This document shows, piece by piece, positions 47,118-55,132 of a DNA stretch of 55,342 nucleotides; positions within the stretch are counted from its first letter, which is position 1, and every line of letters starts with the position of its first letter. The position numbers were made by a program, and so were the translations under genes. Under the pieces are notes generated by a model that searched no databases, had not been told where the DNA came from, and was given only the letters and a program-made list of their open reading frames with translations. Source of the DNA: Gammaproteobacteria bacterium. GTDB taxonomy: Bacteria; Pseudomonadota; Gammaproteobacteria; QNFE01. The stretch covers positions 1 through 55,342 of the forward strand of contig QNFE01000009.1 of assembly GCA_003645455.1 (NCBI GenBank), in the 5' to 3' direction.

Positions 47118-48227
47118 TTAATTTTCAATAAAATCTACTACCTCTAAACCGAAACCTGCCAAAGCATGGAATGTTTTAGGGGCACTTAATAGTTGCATTT
47201 TTTTAACACCGAGTGATGTTAGAATTTGAGCACCTATACCAATAGTTCTAATGTCTTGTTTGTGGTTAGTGTGCGATTTTACCTCCTCCTTGTCAATTTT
47301 TTCCTGATAATTTTCAATTAAATTTATTATGTGTTGATCGTCTTCTTTTTTACGCAATATAACTATTACTGCACTTTGGTAATTTTGCATTTTTTGCATA
47401 ACATCAGTGAGCGGCCAACTACAATTTTGCACAGGATGAAATAAATCACACAAAATATTCTCCATATGAACACGAACCGCCGTAGGTTTGTCGGCAGAAA
47501 TATCTCCTTTGACTAATGCCAGATGCACTCCATCTTCAATAGTGTCATTGAAAGCAAACAATCTATATTTGCCGTATTTGGTCAGAAATTCAGTATCAGC
47601 GACCCGATTGATTGTTTTTTCATGAGAGATTTTATATTTTATTAAATCTTCAATTGTGCCAATTTTTAAGTTATGCTTGTGGGCGAATTTAATAAGATCA
47701 GGTGCTCGTGCCATTGAGCCATCTTGGTTTAGTATCTCAACTATTACAGCTGCAGGCTCAAGCCCTGCCAGTTTTGCCAAATCACATCCTGCCTCTGTGT
47801 GTCCTGCGCGATTCAAAACCCCACCCTTTTTTGCCATTAGTGGAAAAATATGCCCTGGTTGCACGATATCGGCAGCAGCAGCATCTGTTTTTACTGCTGA
47901 TAAAATTGTAGTCGCACGATCGGCGGCACTTATGCCAGTTGTAACTCCCGTGGCAGCTTCAATTGAGACCGTAAAATTAGTGCCGTTGCTGTCTCGATTA
48001 TTATCCACCATCAGAGGTAGGGATAGTTGTTTACATCTTTGTTCGGTAAGGGTCAAACAAATTAAACCTCGTCCTTCGGTTGCCATAAAATTTATACACT
48101 CTGTATTAGTCAAGCTTGCCGCCATAATTAAATCGCCTTCATTTTCACGATTCTTATCGTCCATAATAATGACTAATTTACCATTTTTTATGTCTTTGAT
48201 GATCTCTGTGGTGGTGTTTAACTTCAT
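47118..48227 (-). CDS. ribBA: 3,4-dihydroxy-2-butanone-4-phosphate synthase with inactive RibA-like domain
   Basis: The 369-residue protein has an active-looking DHBP synthase domain (residues 1-200: IIMDDKNRENEGDLIMAAS, FMATEGRGLICL, HTEAGCDLAKLAGL). The C-terminal half is built like GTP cyclohydrolase II, but I do not see the zinc-binding C...CxC cluster; the region reads VHMENILCDLFHPVQNCSWPL. It is therefore of the RibB-X type common in gammaproteobacteria, and a separate ribA is expected elsewhere. It sits one base after ribE. Confidence 0.9.
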   Translation of the reverse strand: MKLNTTTEIIKDIKNGKLVIIMDDKNRENEGDLIMAASLTNTECINFMATEGRGLICLTLTEQRCKQLSLPLMVDNNRDSNGTNFTVSIEAATGVTTGISAADRATTILSAVKTDAAAADIVQPGHIFPLMAKKGGVLNRAGHTEAGCDLAKLAGLEPAAVIVEILNQDGSMARAPDLIKFAHKHNLKIGTIEDLIKYKISHEKTINRVADTEFLTKYGKYRLFAFNDTIEDGVHLALVKGDISADKPTAVRVHMENILCDLFHPVQNCSWPLTDVMQKMQNYQSAVIVILRKKEDDQHIINLIENYQEKIDKEEVKSHTNHKQDIRTIGIGAQILTSLGVKKMQLLSAPKTFHALAGFGLEVVDFIEN

Positions 48228-48228
48228 A

Positions 48229-48816
48229 TTATTTAATTAACCTCTCTAAATAACGAGCTATTATATCAATTTCTAAGTTTACAATTTGCCCTATTTGATA
48301 ATTTTTTATAATAGTATTGCCAATTGTATGGGGAACTATATTAACTTTAAAACTATTATGAGAGACACTATTAACCGTTAAACTTGTGCCATCAATGCAA
48401 ATAGAGCCTCTTGAGCTTATGTATTTTGCCAAATCAGTAGGCATTGAAAATTCGAATCGGAATGACTGTCCATCTAAGTATTTTTTGATTATTTTGCCTG
48501 TGCCATCAACATGACCTAATACCATATGTCCGCCCAAATGAGATTCCAAAGTCAATGCTCGCTCCAAATTTACCTCGGAATTTACTTTTAAATTTTTAAG
48601 AGAGGTAAGATTCAGGCTCTCTTTTGAAATATCGGCACTAAACAAATTATTATCAAAACTAATAACAGTCAAGCATACCCCATTTACGGCAATACTCTCA
48701 CCTAATTGAAGATTCTTACTCACTAAATCAGGTGCCATTATTGTCAATTGTTTATCGTAGTTTTTTTGGGTTATTTGTTTTATTTTGCCAATTGTTTGAA
48801 TTATACCTGTGAACAT
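48229..48816 (-). CDS. ribE: Riboflavin synthase alpha subunit
   Basis: Dismutates two lumazines to riboflavin, 195 residues. Two homologous barrels are visible, each with a family signature: MFTGIIQTIGKI, GESIAVNGVCLTV and VNLERALTLESHLGGHMVLGHVDG in the first, ICIDGTSLTVNSV and FKVNIVPHTIGNTI in the second. It heads ribE-ribBA-ribH-nusB-thiL, 15 bases behind the hemolysin III-like gene. I see no FMN riboswitch upstream. Confidence 0.94.
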   Translation of the reverse strand: MFTGIIQTIGKIKQITQKNYDKQLTIMAPDLVSKNLQLGESIAVNGVCLTVISFDNNLFSADISKESLNLTSLKNLKVNSEVNLERALTLESHLGGHMVLGHVDGTGKIIKKYLDGQSFRFEFSMPTDLAKYISSRGSICIDGTSLTVNSVSHNSFKVNIVPHTIGNTIIKNYQIGQIVNLEIDIIARYLERLIK

Positions 48817-48831
48817 TATTAAAAGACCTTT

Positions 48832-49470
48832 TTATAAAATAACATAGTTATAAATACAGAAAAAATGACAAAACGAGCCTAATAAAACAAAAATGTGGAA
48901 TGTGGCATGAGTATATTTTATGGTTTTAAAAAGATAGTTGGCAGCTCCGATTGTATAAAAAAGACCACCTATTGATAACCATATCAATCCTGCTGTCGGT
49001 AAATTATCAATAATAGGTAAAATAAAAAAAATAACCATCCAACCCATAATGACATAGATAATAGTTGATAGTAAATTATATTGACCTGTAAAAAATAATT
49101 TCAAGATGATGCCAGTTATTGCCATACTCCATATAATACCAAATAACACCCAGCTTACAGTTCCTTCTAAAACAAGCAGAGTAAAAGGAGTATATGAGCC
49201 TGCAATCAACAAAAAAATAGCACAGTGATCAAAAACTTTTAAGCGAAATCTTATTTTATCATTTTTAGAGTTGTGATATAAAGTTGATGCAAGATATAAC
49301 AAAATCATTGAACTGCTAAAAATAAAAGCTGATAAAATTGACCATATATCGCCGCTGTTAAAGGCTTTATGTAATAACAAAAAAAAACCTACAATGCTTA
49401 GTATAATTCCGACAAAATGGGATCGGACATTGATTTTTTCTTCTATTGCTGAATAATGTTTTATAATCAT
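48832..49470 (-). CDS. Hemolysin III family (PAQR) membrane protein
   Basis: A seven-helix membrane protein of about 212 residues. Family marks are YSAIEEKINVRSHFVGIILS, STLYHNS (conserved His) and DHCAIFLLIAGSYTPFTLLV, plus a late histidine pair (YTHATFHIFVLLGSFCHFF). The PAQR fold may act as a metal-dependent hydrolase; the name hemolysin is historical. The frame is open from 49533, but the ATG at 49470 gives the normal family start. It is divergent from ccmE. Confidence 0.85.
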   Translation of the reverse strand: MIIKHYSAIEEKINVRSHFVGIILSIVGFFLLLHKAFNSGDIWSILSAFIFSSSMILLYLASTLYHNSKNDKIRFRLKVFDHCAIFLLIAGSYTPFTLLVLEGTVSWVLFGIIWSMAITGIILKLFFTGQYNLLSTIIYVIMGWMVIFFILPIIDNLPTAGLIWLSIGGLFYTIGAANYLFKTIKYTHATFHIFVLLGSFCHFFCIYNYVIL

Positions 49471-49536
49471 CCTGCATATAATAACATTATTTCTATTATT
49501 GTTGTATAGTATATCTTTTTTTATTGATTTCAAACT

Positions 49537-49950
49537 ATGACAAAAAAACGCAAGAGTAGGTTATATCTAATCATTTTATTGATTATAGGGGTGTCAGTTT
49601 CAGCAGGTTTGGCTTTAAAAGCATTTAATGAAAATGTCATGTTTTATTTTTCTCCCACGGATATAAAAGATGGCAAGGCTCCGATAGGACACAAGTTCCG
49701 TGCAGGGGGTTTAGTTGTGGCAGGATCAGTGAAGCGAGATGGCACCAAAGTGCAATTTGTAGTTACCGACAACAAAGAAAATTTTACGATTGAATTTGAT
49801 GGAATATTGCCCGATTTATTTCGCGAAGGCCAAGGCATCATCGCTTTGGGAAAATTAGATTCCAATGGTATGATGATAGCCGATCAGGTTCTCGCCAAAC
49901 ATGATGAAAACTATATGCCTCCTGAAGTGCAAGATAGTTTGCACAAATAG
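49537..49950 (+). CDS. ccmE: Cytochrome c-type biogenesis heme chaperone CcmE
   Basis: Periplasmic heme chaperone (137 residues) that carries heme covalently on a histidine and passes it to CcmF. N-terminal anchor at residues 9-28, then FYFSPTDIKDGKAPIGHKFRAGGLV and the OB-fold VVTDNKENFTIEFDGILPDLFREGQG. The heme-binding motif HDENY has H122 and Y126. It is unlinked to ccmFGHI and is followed only by repeats. Confidence 0.95.
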   Translation: MTKKRKSRLYLIILLIIGVSVSAGLALKAFNENVMFYFSPTDIKDGKAPIGHKFRAGGLVVAGSVKRDGTKVQFVVTDNKENFTIEFDGILPDLFREGQGIIALGKLDSNGMMIADQVLAKHDENYMPPEVQDSLHK

Positions 49951-50020
49951 ATGCCACTATAATGAATGCTGGGGAAACCGTCATTGTCGTGCCACCCCAA
50001 CCGTCATTGTCGTGCTATTT

Positions 50021-50260
50021 TCGTCATTCCGTGCTTGACACGGAATCCATCCAACTACATGCACAGAACCGCTTTTGTTCGTAGTTTCTTAAAGTTTCTA
50101 ACGGAATCAGTCAGAATAAAGAGAGTATCTTGCTGGATGAATGGATACTGAATCAAGTTCAGCATGACGAGGTTTGGGGTTCAGCATGACGGAGTTGGGG
50201 GGTTCCACATGACGAGGTTTGGTGGGGTTCAGCATGACGGAGTTGGGGTTCCACATGACG
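50021..50260. repeat. Family B dispersed repeat, copy 2, with tail units
   Basis: The core 50031-50169 is the same as 50422-50560 except for two bases (139 bp). The core starts GTGCTTGACACGGAATCC and ends CAAGTTCAGCATGACG. After it come four or five degenerate tail units of TTC(A/C)(G/C)CATGACG(A/G)(G/A)G plus a short G/T spacer, the same design that became the 23-bp array at 44.9 kb. The preceding 49951-50020 contains CGTCATTGTCGTGC fragments. No gene is visible. Confidence 0.85.
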
Positions 50261-50267
50261 ACACTTG

Positions 50268-50380
50268 CGTCATTGCGAGGCCCTACATCACCCGTCATTG
50301 CGAGGCACGAAGCAATCTCATCGGGTGTCCGTTATCCCTTAGGAGACTGCCACGTTTCGCCAAACTCCCTCGCAGTGACG
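50268..50380. repeat. Family A palindromic repeat, copy with inverted core
   Basis: Two CGTCATTGCGAGG heads are followed by CGAAGCAATCTCATC, a core, GAGACTGCCACG and CTCCCTCGCAGTGACG. The ends are inverted repeats of one another. The 16-bp core at 50324-50339 is the reverse complement of the core in the 54.6 and 55.2 kb copies. The element lies between the two family B copies. Confidence 0.85.
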
Positions 50381-50410
50381 GATTCTTTTAAAGAGACTGC
50401 CAGCGAATTA

Positions 50411-50646
50411 CCGTCATTGAAGTGCTTGACACGGAATCCATCCAACTACATGCACAGAATCACTTTTGTTCGTAGTTTCTTAAAGTTTCTAACGGAATCA
50501 GTCAGAATAAAGAGAGTATCTTGCTGGATGAATGGATACTGAATCAAGTTCAGCATGACGGAGTTGGGGGGTTCAGCATGACGAGGTTTGGGGTTCAGCA
50601 TGACGAGGTTTGTTCTGTCATGATCAGTTTTGTTTAGCATGATTGG
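50411..50646. repeat. Family B dispersed repeat, copy 3, with tail units
   Basis: The core 50422-50560 matches copy 2 at 137 of 139 positions. The tail contains three clear CAGCATGACG(G/A) units and then decays into CATGATCAG and TAGCATGATTGGG. It ends about 16 bases beyond the rdgB stop. Apart from repeats I see nothing in 49951-50662. Confidence 0.85.
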
Positions 50647-50662
50647 GATTATTCAGATTTTC

Positions 50663-51259
50663 TCATAGCTCTGCAAATTTTTGCATCAGTTTTTTTAATG
50701 CCTTGCCACGATGGCTAATTTTATTTTTTTCGGTAGGTGATATCTCGGCGGCTGTTTTTTTATATGTTGGTAAATAAAAATAAGGATCATAACCAAAACC
50801 ATTTGTCCCTCTGGGGGTGAGATTGATTATTCCTTCCCAACTTTCTTGGATTATAATAGGAGATGGATCTTTATCATGTTTCATAAAAACCAGGGCACAT
50901 TGATATCTTGCTGTTCGTCCATCAGAGGGAATATTTTTTAGATTTTCAATTAGTTTTTGGTTGTTTTTATCATCCGTGGTGTTTGTGCCACCATATCTTG
51001 CCGAATAAATTCCAGGATCGCCGTTTAAGGCATCTACCTCAATGCCAGAGTCATCAGCGATAGCACTCATTCCCCCCACCTTACAAGCATTGCGTGCTTT
51101 GATAAGAGCGTTTTCAATAAAGGTTAATCCGGTCTCTGGGACATCTTTGATATTCATTTGTGATTGTGGAATAATATCAATATTGATGGTTTTAAATAGC
51201 TGCTTAAACTCTTTTAATTTGCCGGGGTTAGAGCTTGATAGTATTATTTTTTTTATCAT
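50663..51259 (-). CDS. rdgB: dITP/XTP pyrophosphatase (Ham1 family)
   Basis: House-cleaning nucleotide hydrolase of 198 residues that removes inosine and xanthosine triphosphates. SSSNPGKLKEFKQLF, ETGLTFIENALIKA, ADDSGIEVDALNGDPGIYSARYGG, GTNGFGYDPYFYLP and EKNKISHRGKALKKL are family hallmarks. Its start overlaps the recJ stop by four bases. Confidence 0.95.
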   Translation of the reverse strand: MIKKIILSSSNPGKLKEFKQLFKTINIDIIPQSQMNIKDVPETGLTFIENALIKARNACKVGGMSAIADDSGIEVDALNGDPGIYSARYGGTNTTDDKNNQKLIENLKNIPSDGRTARYQCALVFMKHDKDPSPIIIQESWEGIINLTPRGTNGFGYDPYFYLPTYKKTAAEISPTEKNKISHRGKALKKLMQKFAEL

Positions 51260-52983
51260 TTTAGGGTATAGTTTTGGACAATTAATTGCACATCAGGTTT
51301 GTTATAAAAATTATTTATACTAAGTTTATAAACTATTGTAATCTCATCTCCTTTTTTAGTATCAATTACCCCACCAAAATAAATAACATTCCAAGTGCTG
51401 GACCCATTTTTGTCTTTTATAAACATTTTGGTAAATTTATTTTGCAGGATTTTATAACTCAAAACTATAAAATCATCATAAAAAACAGGCTCGGCCAAGC
51501 CCATTCCCCATGGCATAACCTCCTGTAAGTTTCTGACAAAAATAGGGTTGCGATTAACTGGATTTAATTGCCCATCTGTTAATATCTCTTTTTTAAGAGA
51601 TTTATTTTTTAATAATTTACCGCATTCTTGGTTAAATAACAGACTAAATTCAGTTAAAAAATCTTTTTTGATGCTAAGTCCTGCTGCCATCGCATGGCCG
51701 CCGTATTTTAAAATTTTATCCTTATGTATTTGATAAAAATTATCAAGCATATTTTTGAGGTTAATTTTGTGAGTAGAGCGTGCGGAACCCCTTAGGATAT
51801 TATCATCATAAGAATTAGTAAAAATGATAACAGGTAGATTCATCTGCTCACAAATTTTGCCGGCAATAATCCCTATAATGCCCTCATGCCAACTCTCATC
51901 ATAGAGACAAATACCAAATAAATCATGGTGAGAGTTAAGAATTTTTTTAATGCCGATAAGTTGTGATTCTGCCTCATCTTTCATCTTAGACGATGTTATT
52001 TTTCTTTGATTGTTTAACTTTTTTAACTCGTGGGCTTTCTTGTTGCAGGTTTCATAATTTGATGATATAAGGCATTCAACAGCGACATCCATTTGATGAA
52101 TTCTGCCTGCTGCATTTATATTAGGAGCGATTTTAAAACCAATATCAACGGAATTAATATCAGCAGGGTTGATGTTTGCTATCTGGCAAATTTGTAAGAC
52201 ACCCATCGGACATTGTTGATTTTTGATTTTTAATAAACCGTTGTGCACCAAAATCCGATTATTTTTATCCATTGGCACGAGATCTGCCAAAGTCCCTATC
52301 GCAACTAAGGATAACAAGTCTGCGAGATTTATTTTTTGGGTTAATATTTTTTGTTCTGATAAATATGCTCGCAAAGCAATCAGGACATAAAACATCACTC
52401 CTACTCCGGATAAATTACTAAGTGCAAACTCATTTTCGGCAAGTTTAGGGTTCACAATAGCTGTAGCATTTGGTAGTGTTTCAGGTGGTAGATGATGATC
52501 GGTAATAATAACTTCAATCCCCTCTTCACTTAGGGTTTGACAAGTCTCTGTGGCACTTATACCGTTATCAACTGTAATAATTAAATTAGGTTTTTTTTGA
52601 TATATCTGCTCCAATAAGTTATTATTCAAACCATAACCCATAGTTAATCTAGCCGGGATCAACCAACGGACATTTTTTGCTCCTAATCTTTGTAATCCCA
52701 TCACAGCCACAGATGTAGATGTTGCACCGTCCGCATCATAATCACCTATGATTAAAATATTTTTATTATGCTCGATGGCTAGGCTTATAATTTTAACCGC
52801 TTTTTTTATATCGGGGAGTGTGTCATAATGACTCAGTGAAGCAAGACCCAAATCTGCCTGTTTACGATCAACTATTCCTCTTGATAAAAGTATGTTGGAT
52901 ATTATGGGATTATCGTGCACAGGATCAGAGTCTGTAGGGATATCATAGGTTTTGATATCTAAATTGTTTTCTACCCCATTCAT
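51256..52983 (-). CDS. recJ: Single-stranded-DNA-specific exonuclease RecJ
   Basis: 5'-3' ssDNA exonuclease of 575 residues used in recombination and mismatch repair. The DHH phosphoesterase motifs are GDYDADGATSTS, TVDNGISA, TDHHLP and VGTLADLVPM-like IGTLADLVPMD. The DHHA1 part contains ESWHEGIIGIIAGKI and YGGHAMAAGLSI, followed by the OB-like C-terminus. It overlaps the CBS gene upstream by four bases. Confidence 0.95.
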   Translation of the reverse strand: MNGVENNLDIKTYDIPTDSDPVHDNPIISNILLSRGIVDRKQADLGLASLSHYDTLPDIKKAVKIISLAIEHNKNILIIGDYDADGATSTSVAVMGLQRLGAKNVRWLIPARLTMGYGLNNNLLEQIYQKKPNLIITVDNGISATETCQTLSEEGIEVIITDHHLPPETLPNATAIVNPKLAENEFALSNLSGVGVMFYVLIALRAYLSEQKILTQKINLADLLSLVAIGTLADLVPMDKNNRILVHNGLLKIKNQQCPMGVLQICQIANINPADINSVDIGFKIAPNINAAGRIHQMDVAVECLISSNYETCNKKAHELKKLNNQRKITSSKMKDEAESQLIGIKKILNSHHDLFGICLYDESWHEGIIGIIAGKICEQMNLPVIIFTNSYDDNILRGSARSTHKINLKNMLDNFYQIHKDKILKYGGHAMAAGLSIKKDFLTEFSLLFNQECGKLLKNKSLKKEILTDGQLNPVNRNPIFVRNLQEVMPWGMGLAEPVFYDDFIVLSYKILQNKFTKMFIKDKNGSSTWNVIYFGGVIDTKKGDEITIVYKLSINNFYNKPDVQLIVQNYTLK

Positions 52984-53396
52984 AAATTGTTTTTTGTCAA
53001 GCCCTTTAACACCATATCAGTTATGCTTACCATACCAACAATGCATCCTGCTTCCATCACAGGGGCACGCGAGATATTAAATTGTTCAAACATTCTGGCA
53101 GCATAACGGATATCCATCGTAGATTTAATACAAAAAGCAGGTTTAGTCATTATCTCATAAACCTGTGTTCTATCAACAGATTTATCAGAGGCTAATACTT
53201 TATGAGATATATCAGATAAAGAAATAATACCAAATTCATCATTTTCATCTTTTTTATTAACTACCAAAGCTTTGGCTGCAATATTTTGTAAAATAGCAAT
53301 GGCATCTGATACACTCATCATGCCATCAACCAACTCATACTTATCTTTCATTATATCAGCAACTGTAATTTTGCGACGTTCGTTATTGTGGCTCAT
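52980..53396 (-). CDS. CBS-pair domain protein
   Basis: A 138-residue protein composed almost entirely of two CBS motifs (TVADIMKDKYELVDGMMSVSDAIAIL and YEIMTKPAFCIKSTMDIRYAARMFEQFNISRAPV). These probably bind an adenine nucleotide and signal energy state. It overlaps recJ and the PII-like gene by four bases on each side. Such CBS and PII-like genes accompany DUF1538 transporters, so it is likely a regulator of the membrane protein (inference). Confidence 0.85.
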   Translation of the reverse strand: MSHNNERRKITVADIMKDKYELVDGMMSVSDAIAILQNIAAKALVVNKKDENDEFGIISLSDISHKVLASDKSVDRTQVYEIMTKPAFCIKSTMDIRYAARMFEQFNISRAPVMEAGCIVGMVSITDMVLKGLTKNNL

Positions 53397-53743
53397 ACTG
53401 TTTTTTCAACCTCTTTTTTTAATGATTCAATTTGATGGGTGATGCCCACAGCATCTTCAACATCAATTTGAATAGCGATACCAGAACCAGGGGATTCTTC
53501 AAACTGACAAACTTTTGCCATATTTTCTAAAATTGAACGAGACAAATGTTCTTCAACCAAAAACAACAAAACATCCCGATGAGTTTCAAGTGATAAACCC
53601 AAAAAAGTGCTAGTTTTTTTGATGCCCTCACCACGAGCAGAAGATATAACAGTCGCCCCGGTGGCACCACATTTGCGAGCGGTCTCCATCGCAATCTCTG
53701 TTTTATCATCTTCAATAAAAGCGATAATCAATTTAAAGTGCAT
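53393..53743 (-). CDS. PII-like signalling protein
   Basis: A 116-residue alpha/beta protein with PII-fold features: FKLIIAFIEDDKTEIAMETARKCGATGATVISSARG at the start and a central VLLFLVEEHLSRSILENMAKVC. The T-loop tyrosine motif of true GlnB/GlnK is absent. It probably binds a small ligand and controls the DUF1538 protein encoded immediately upstream (TAATG overlap). The ligand cannot be told from sequence. Confidence 0.8.
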   Translation of the reverse strand: MHFKLIIAFIEDDKTEIAMETARKCGATGATVISSARGEGIKKTSTFLGLSLETHRDVLLFLVEEHLSRSILENMAKVCQFEESPGSGIAIQIDVEDAVGITHQIESLKKEVEKTV

Positions 53744-54483
53744 TATTTTTTATACCTCTTAATTAAAATACTAATTTTTGCATAACATAGAACACTAATA
53801 ATCGGCCCCAAACATGCAAAAGCTATCAAACCAAATCCATCAATCAGCACACTTCTCCCCGGCACAGATTGTGCTAATCCCAACCCCAAAGCTGCCACCA
53901 ATGGCACAGTTACAGTCGAGGTAGTAACTCCTCCCAGATCATATGCCAGTGGAATAATGTTTTTATCAGAATAATAGGTCAAAATTATAACAATAAAATA
54001 AGCTATAATAATATAATAATGAATCTGGGTGCCAGTTATTATTCGCAAAGAACCCAAAACAACTCCAAATGCCATCCCAGTTGCCACCGCAATTCGCAAA
54101 GATAGCGGTTTTATTGTGCCACCTGAAACCTCAGCGGCTTTAATCGCCACCGCAATTAAAGACGGCTCTGCCATAGTTGTGGCAAACCCGATTGAAAAAC
54201 TAAATAAATATACCCAATAATAAGATCGCCAATTACCGCTATCACCCTTAATAAAATTTGTATCGGTAAGTTGCAAAGCCATTGATTTGCCCAGTGGAAA
54301 CAAAGCCTGCTCCAAACCAATTAAAAATAAACTCAAACCCACCACAACAAAAACAATACCAGTTAAAACCTGCCTTAAATGGGGGATTTTTTGTTTTAAA
54401 ATCAACAACTGAAAAACAAAAATAACCGATAAAATTGGCAAGACATCAAAAACTGTCCCATACAAAAGTTGCAAAAATTCCAT
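53743..54483 (-). CDS. DUF1538 multi-pass membrane protein, putative transporter
   Basis: A 246-residue protein with about seven membrane helices. DUF1538-type motifs are FSIGFATTMAEPSLIAVAIKAAEVSGG and AYDLGGVTTSTVTVPLVAALGLGLA. DUF1538 proteins often come as two genes or as one double-length protein; here only one unit is present and the upstream region is repeats. The ATG at 54483 is preferred to a longer frame from 54504. Transport substrate unknown. Confidence 0.8.
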   Translation of the reverse strand: MEFLQLLYGTVFDVLPILSVIFVFQLLILKQKIPHLRQVLTGIVFVVVGLSLFLIGLEQALFPLGKSMALQLTDTNFIKGDSGNWRSYYWVYLFSFSIGFATTMAEPSLIAVAIKAAEVSGGTIKPLSLRIAVATGMAFGVVLGSLRIITGTQIHYYIIIAYFIVIILTYYSDKNIIPLAYDLGGVTTSTVTVPLVAALGLGLAQSVPGRSVLIDGFGLIAFACLGPIISVLCYAKISILIKRYKK

Positions 54484-54547
54484 GAACATATTATAACACA
54501 TCAAATAACGAAGTGGGTATATAGATATTAAACTGGCAACGAATTAC

Positions 54548-54802
54548 CGTCATTGCGAGACCCTACACCACCCGTCATTGCGAACGAAAACCCCCGTCAT
54601 TGCGAGGCCCTACACCACCCGTCATTGCGAGGGAGCGTGCGACCGCGGCAATCTCATCAGGGATAACGGACACCCTGGGAGACTGCCACGTTTCGCCACG
54701 CTCCCTCGCAGTGACGAAAAGGCATAGAGACTGCCACGTTTCGCCACGCTCCCTCGCAGTGACGAAAACCCCCGTCATTGCGAGGAACGAAGCAATCTCT
54801 TG
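54548..54802. repeat. Family A repeat cluster, left of the GIY-YIG gene
   Basis: Several CGTCATTGCGAG heads and GCAGTGACG tails are packed here, including two copies of GAGACTGCCACG-TTTCGCCACGCTCCCTCGCAGTGACG (the second is partly duplicated). Bases 54608-54689 are identical over 82 bp to 55144-55225 on the other side of the GIY-YIG gene. The ends pair as inverted repeats (TGCGAGGGAGCGTG with CACGCTCCCTCGCA). Frames crossing it are not genes. Between the DUF1538 gene and this cluster I see only AT-rich spacer. Confidence 0.88.
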
Positions 54803-54836
54803 GAGTTTCCAAAAAAAATAAAGTAAAATACCCAGC

Positions 54837-55127
54837 ATGACAAAACTACCAACAGTATATATAATAACAAACAAACCACAAGGAACATTATACATAGGTG
54901 TAACAAGCAACCTAACCCAAAGAATATATCAACACAAAAACAAAACAATGAAAAGTTTTTCTGCAAAATACAACCTTGATAAATTAGTTTGGTATGAGCA
55001 GCATAGCACAATGGAATATGCGATTAACAGAGAAAAACAATTAAAATCAGGCTCAAGAGAGAAAAAAATACTTCTTATTGAAAAATTAAACCCAGATTGG
55101 TTTGATTTATATGACACCATTCTTTAG
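54837..55127 (+). CDS. GIY-YIG family nuclease, small (UPF0213-like)
   Basis: A 96-residue single-domain GIY-YIG protein. TVYIITN and TLYIGVTSN form the GIY and YIG strands (Y8, Y19), R29 is the catalytic arginine in LTQRIYQHKN, and E66 in AINREKQLKS is the metal-binding glutamate. Basic residues fit DNA binding. It is bracketed by identical 82-bp family A repeats, so it may be carried by, or act on, these repeats; it could also be a stand-alone repair or housekeeping nuclease. There is no obvious ribosome site before the ATG. Confidence 0.85.
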   Translation: MTKLPTVYIITNKPQGTLYIGVTSNLTQRIYQHKNKTMKSFSAKYNLDKLVWYEQHSTMEYAINREKQLKSGSREKKILLIEKLNPDWFDLYDTIL

Positions 55128-55132
55128 TTATT

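Noticed and set aside
48817-48831. FMN riboswitch before ribE
   Set aside because: Only 15 bases separate ribE from the preceding gene, and no RFN-like element could be recognised there or within that gene's end.
49966-50640. Several frames of 60-107 residues downstream of ccmE
   Set aside because: All are translations of family A and B repeats; the same peptide strings recur in more than one frame.
54575-55120. Frames around and opposite the GIY-YIG gene
   Set aside because: They are repeat translations or shadows of the nuclease gene.
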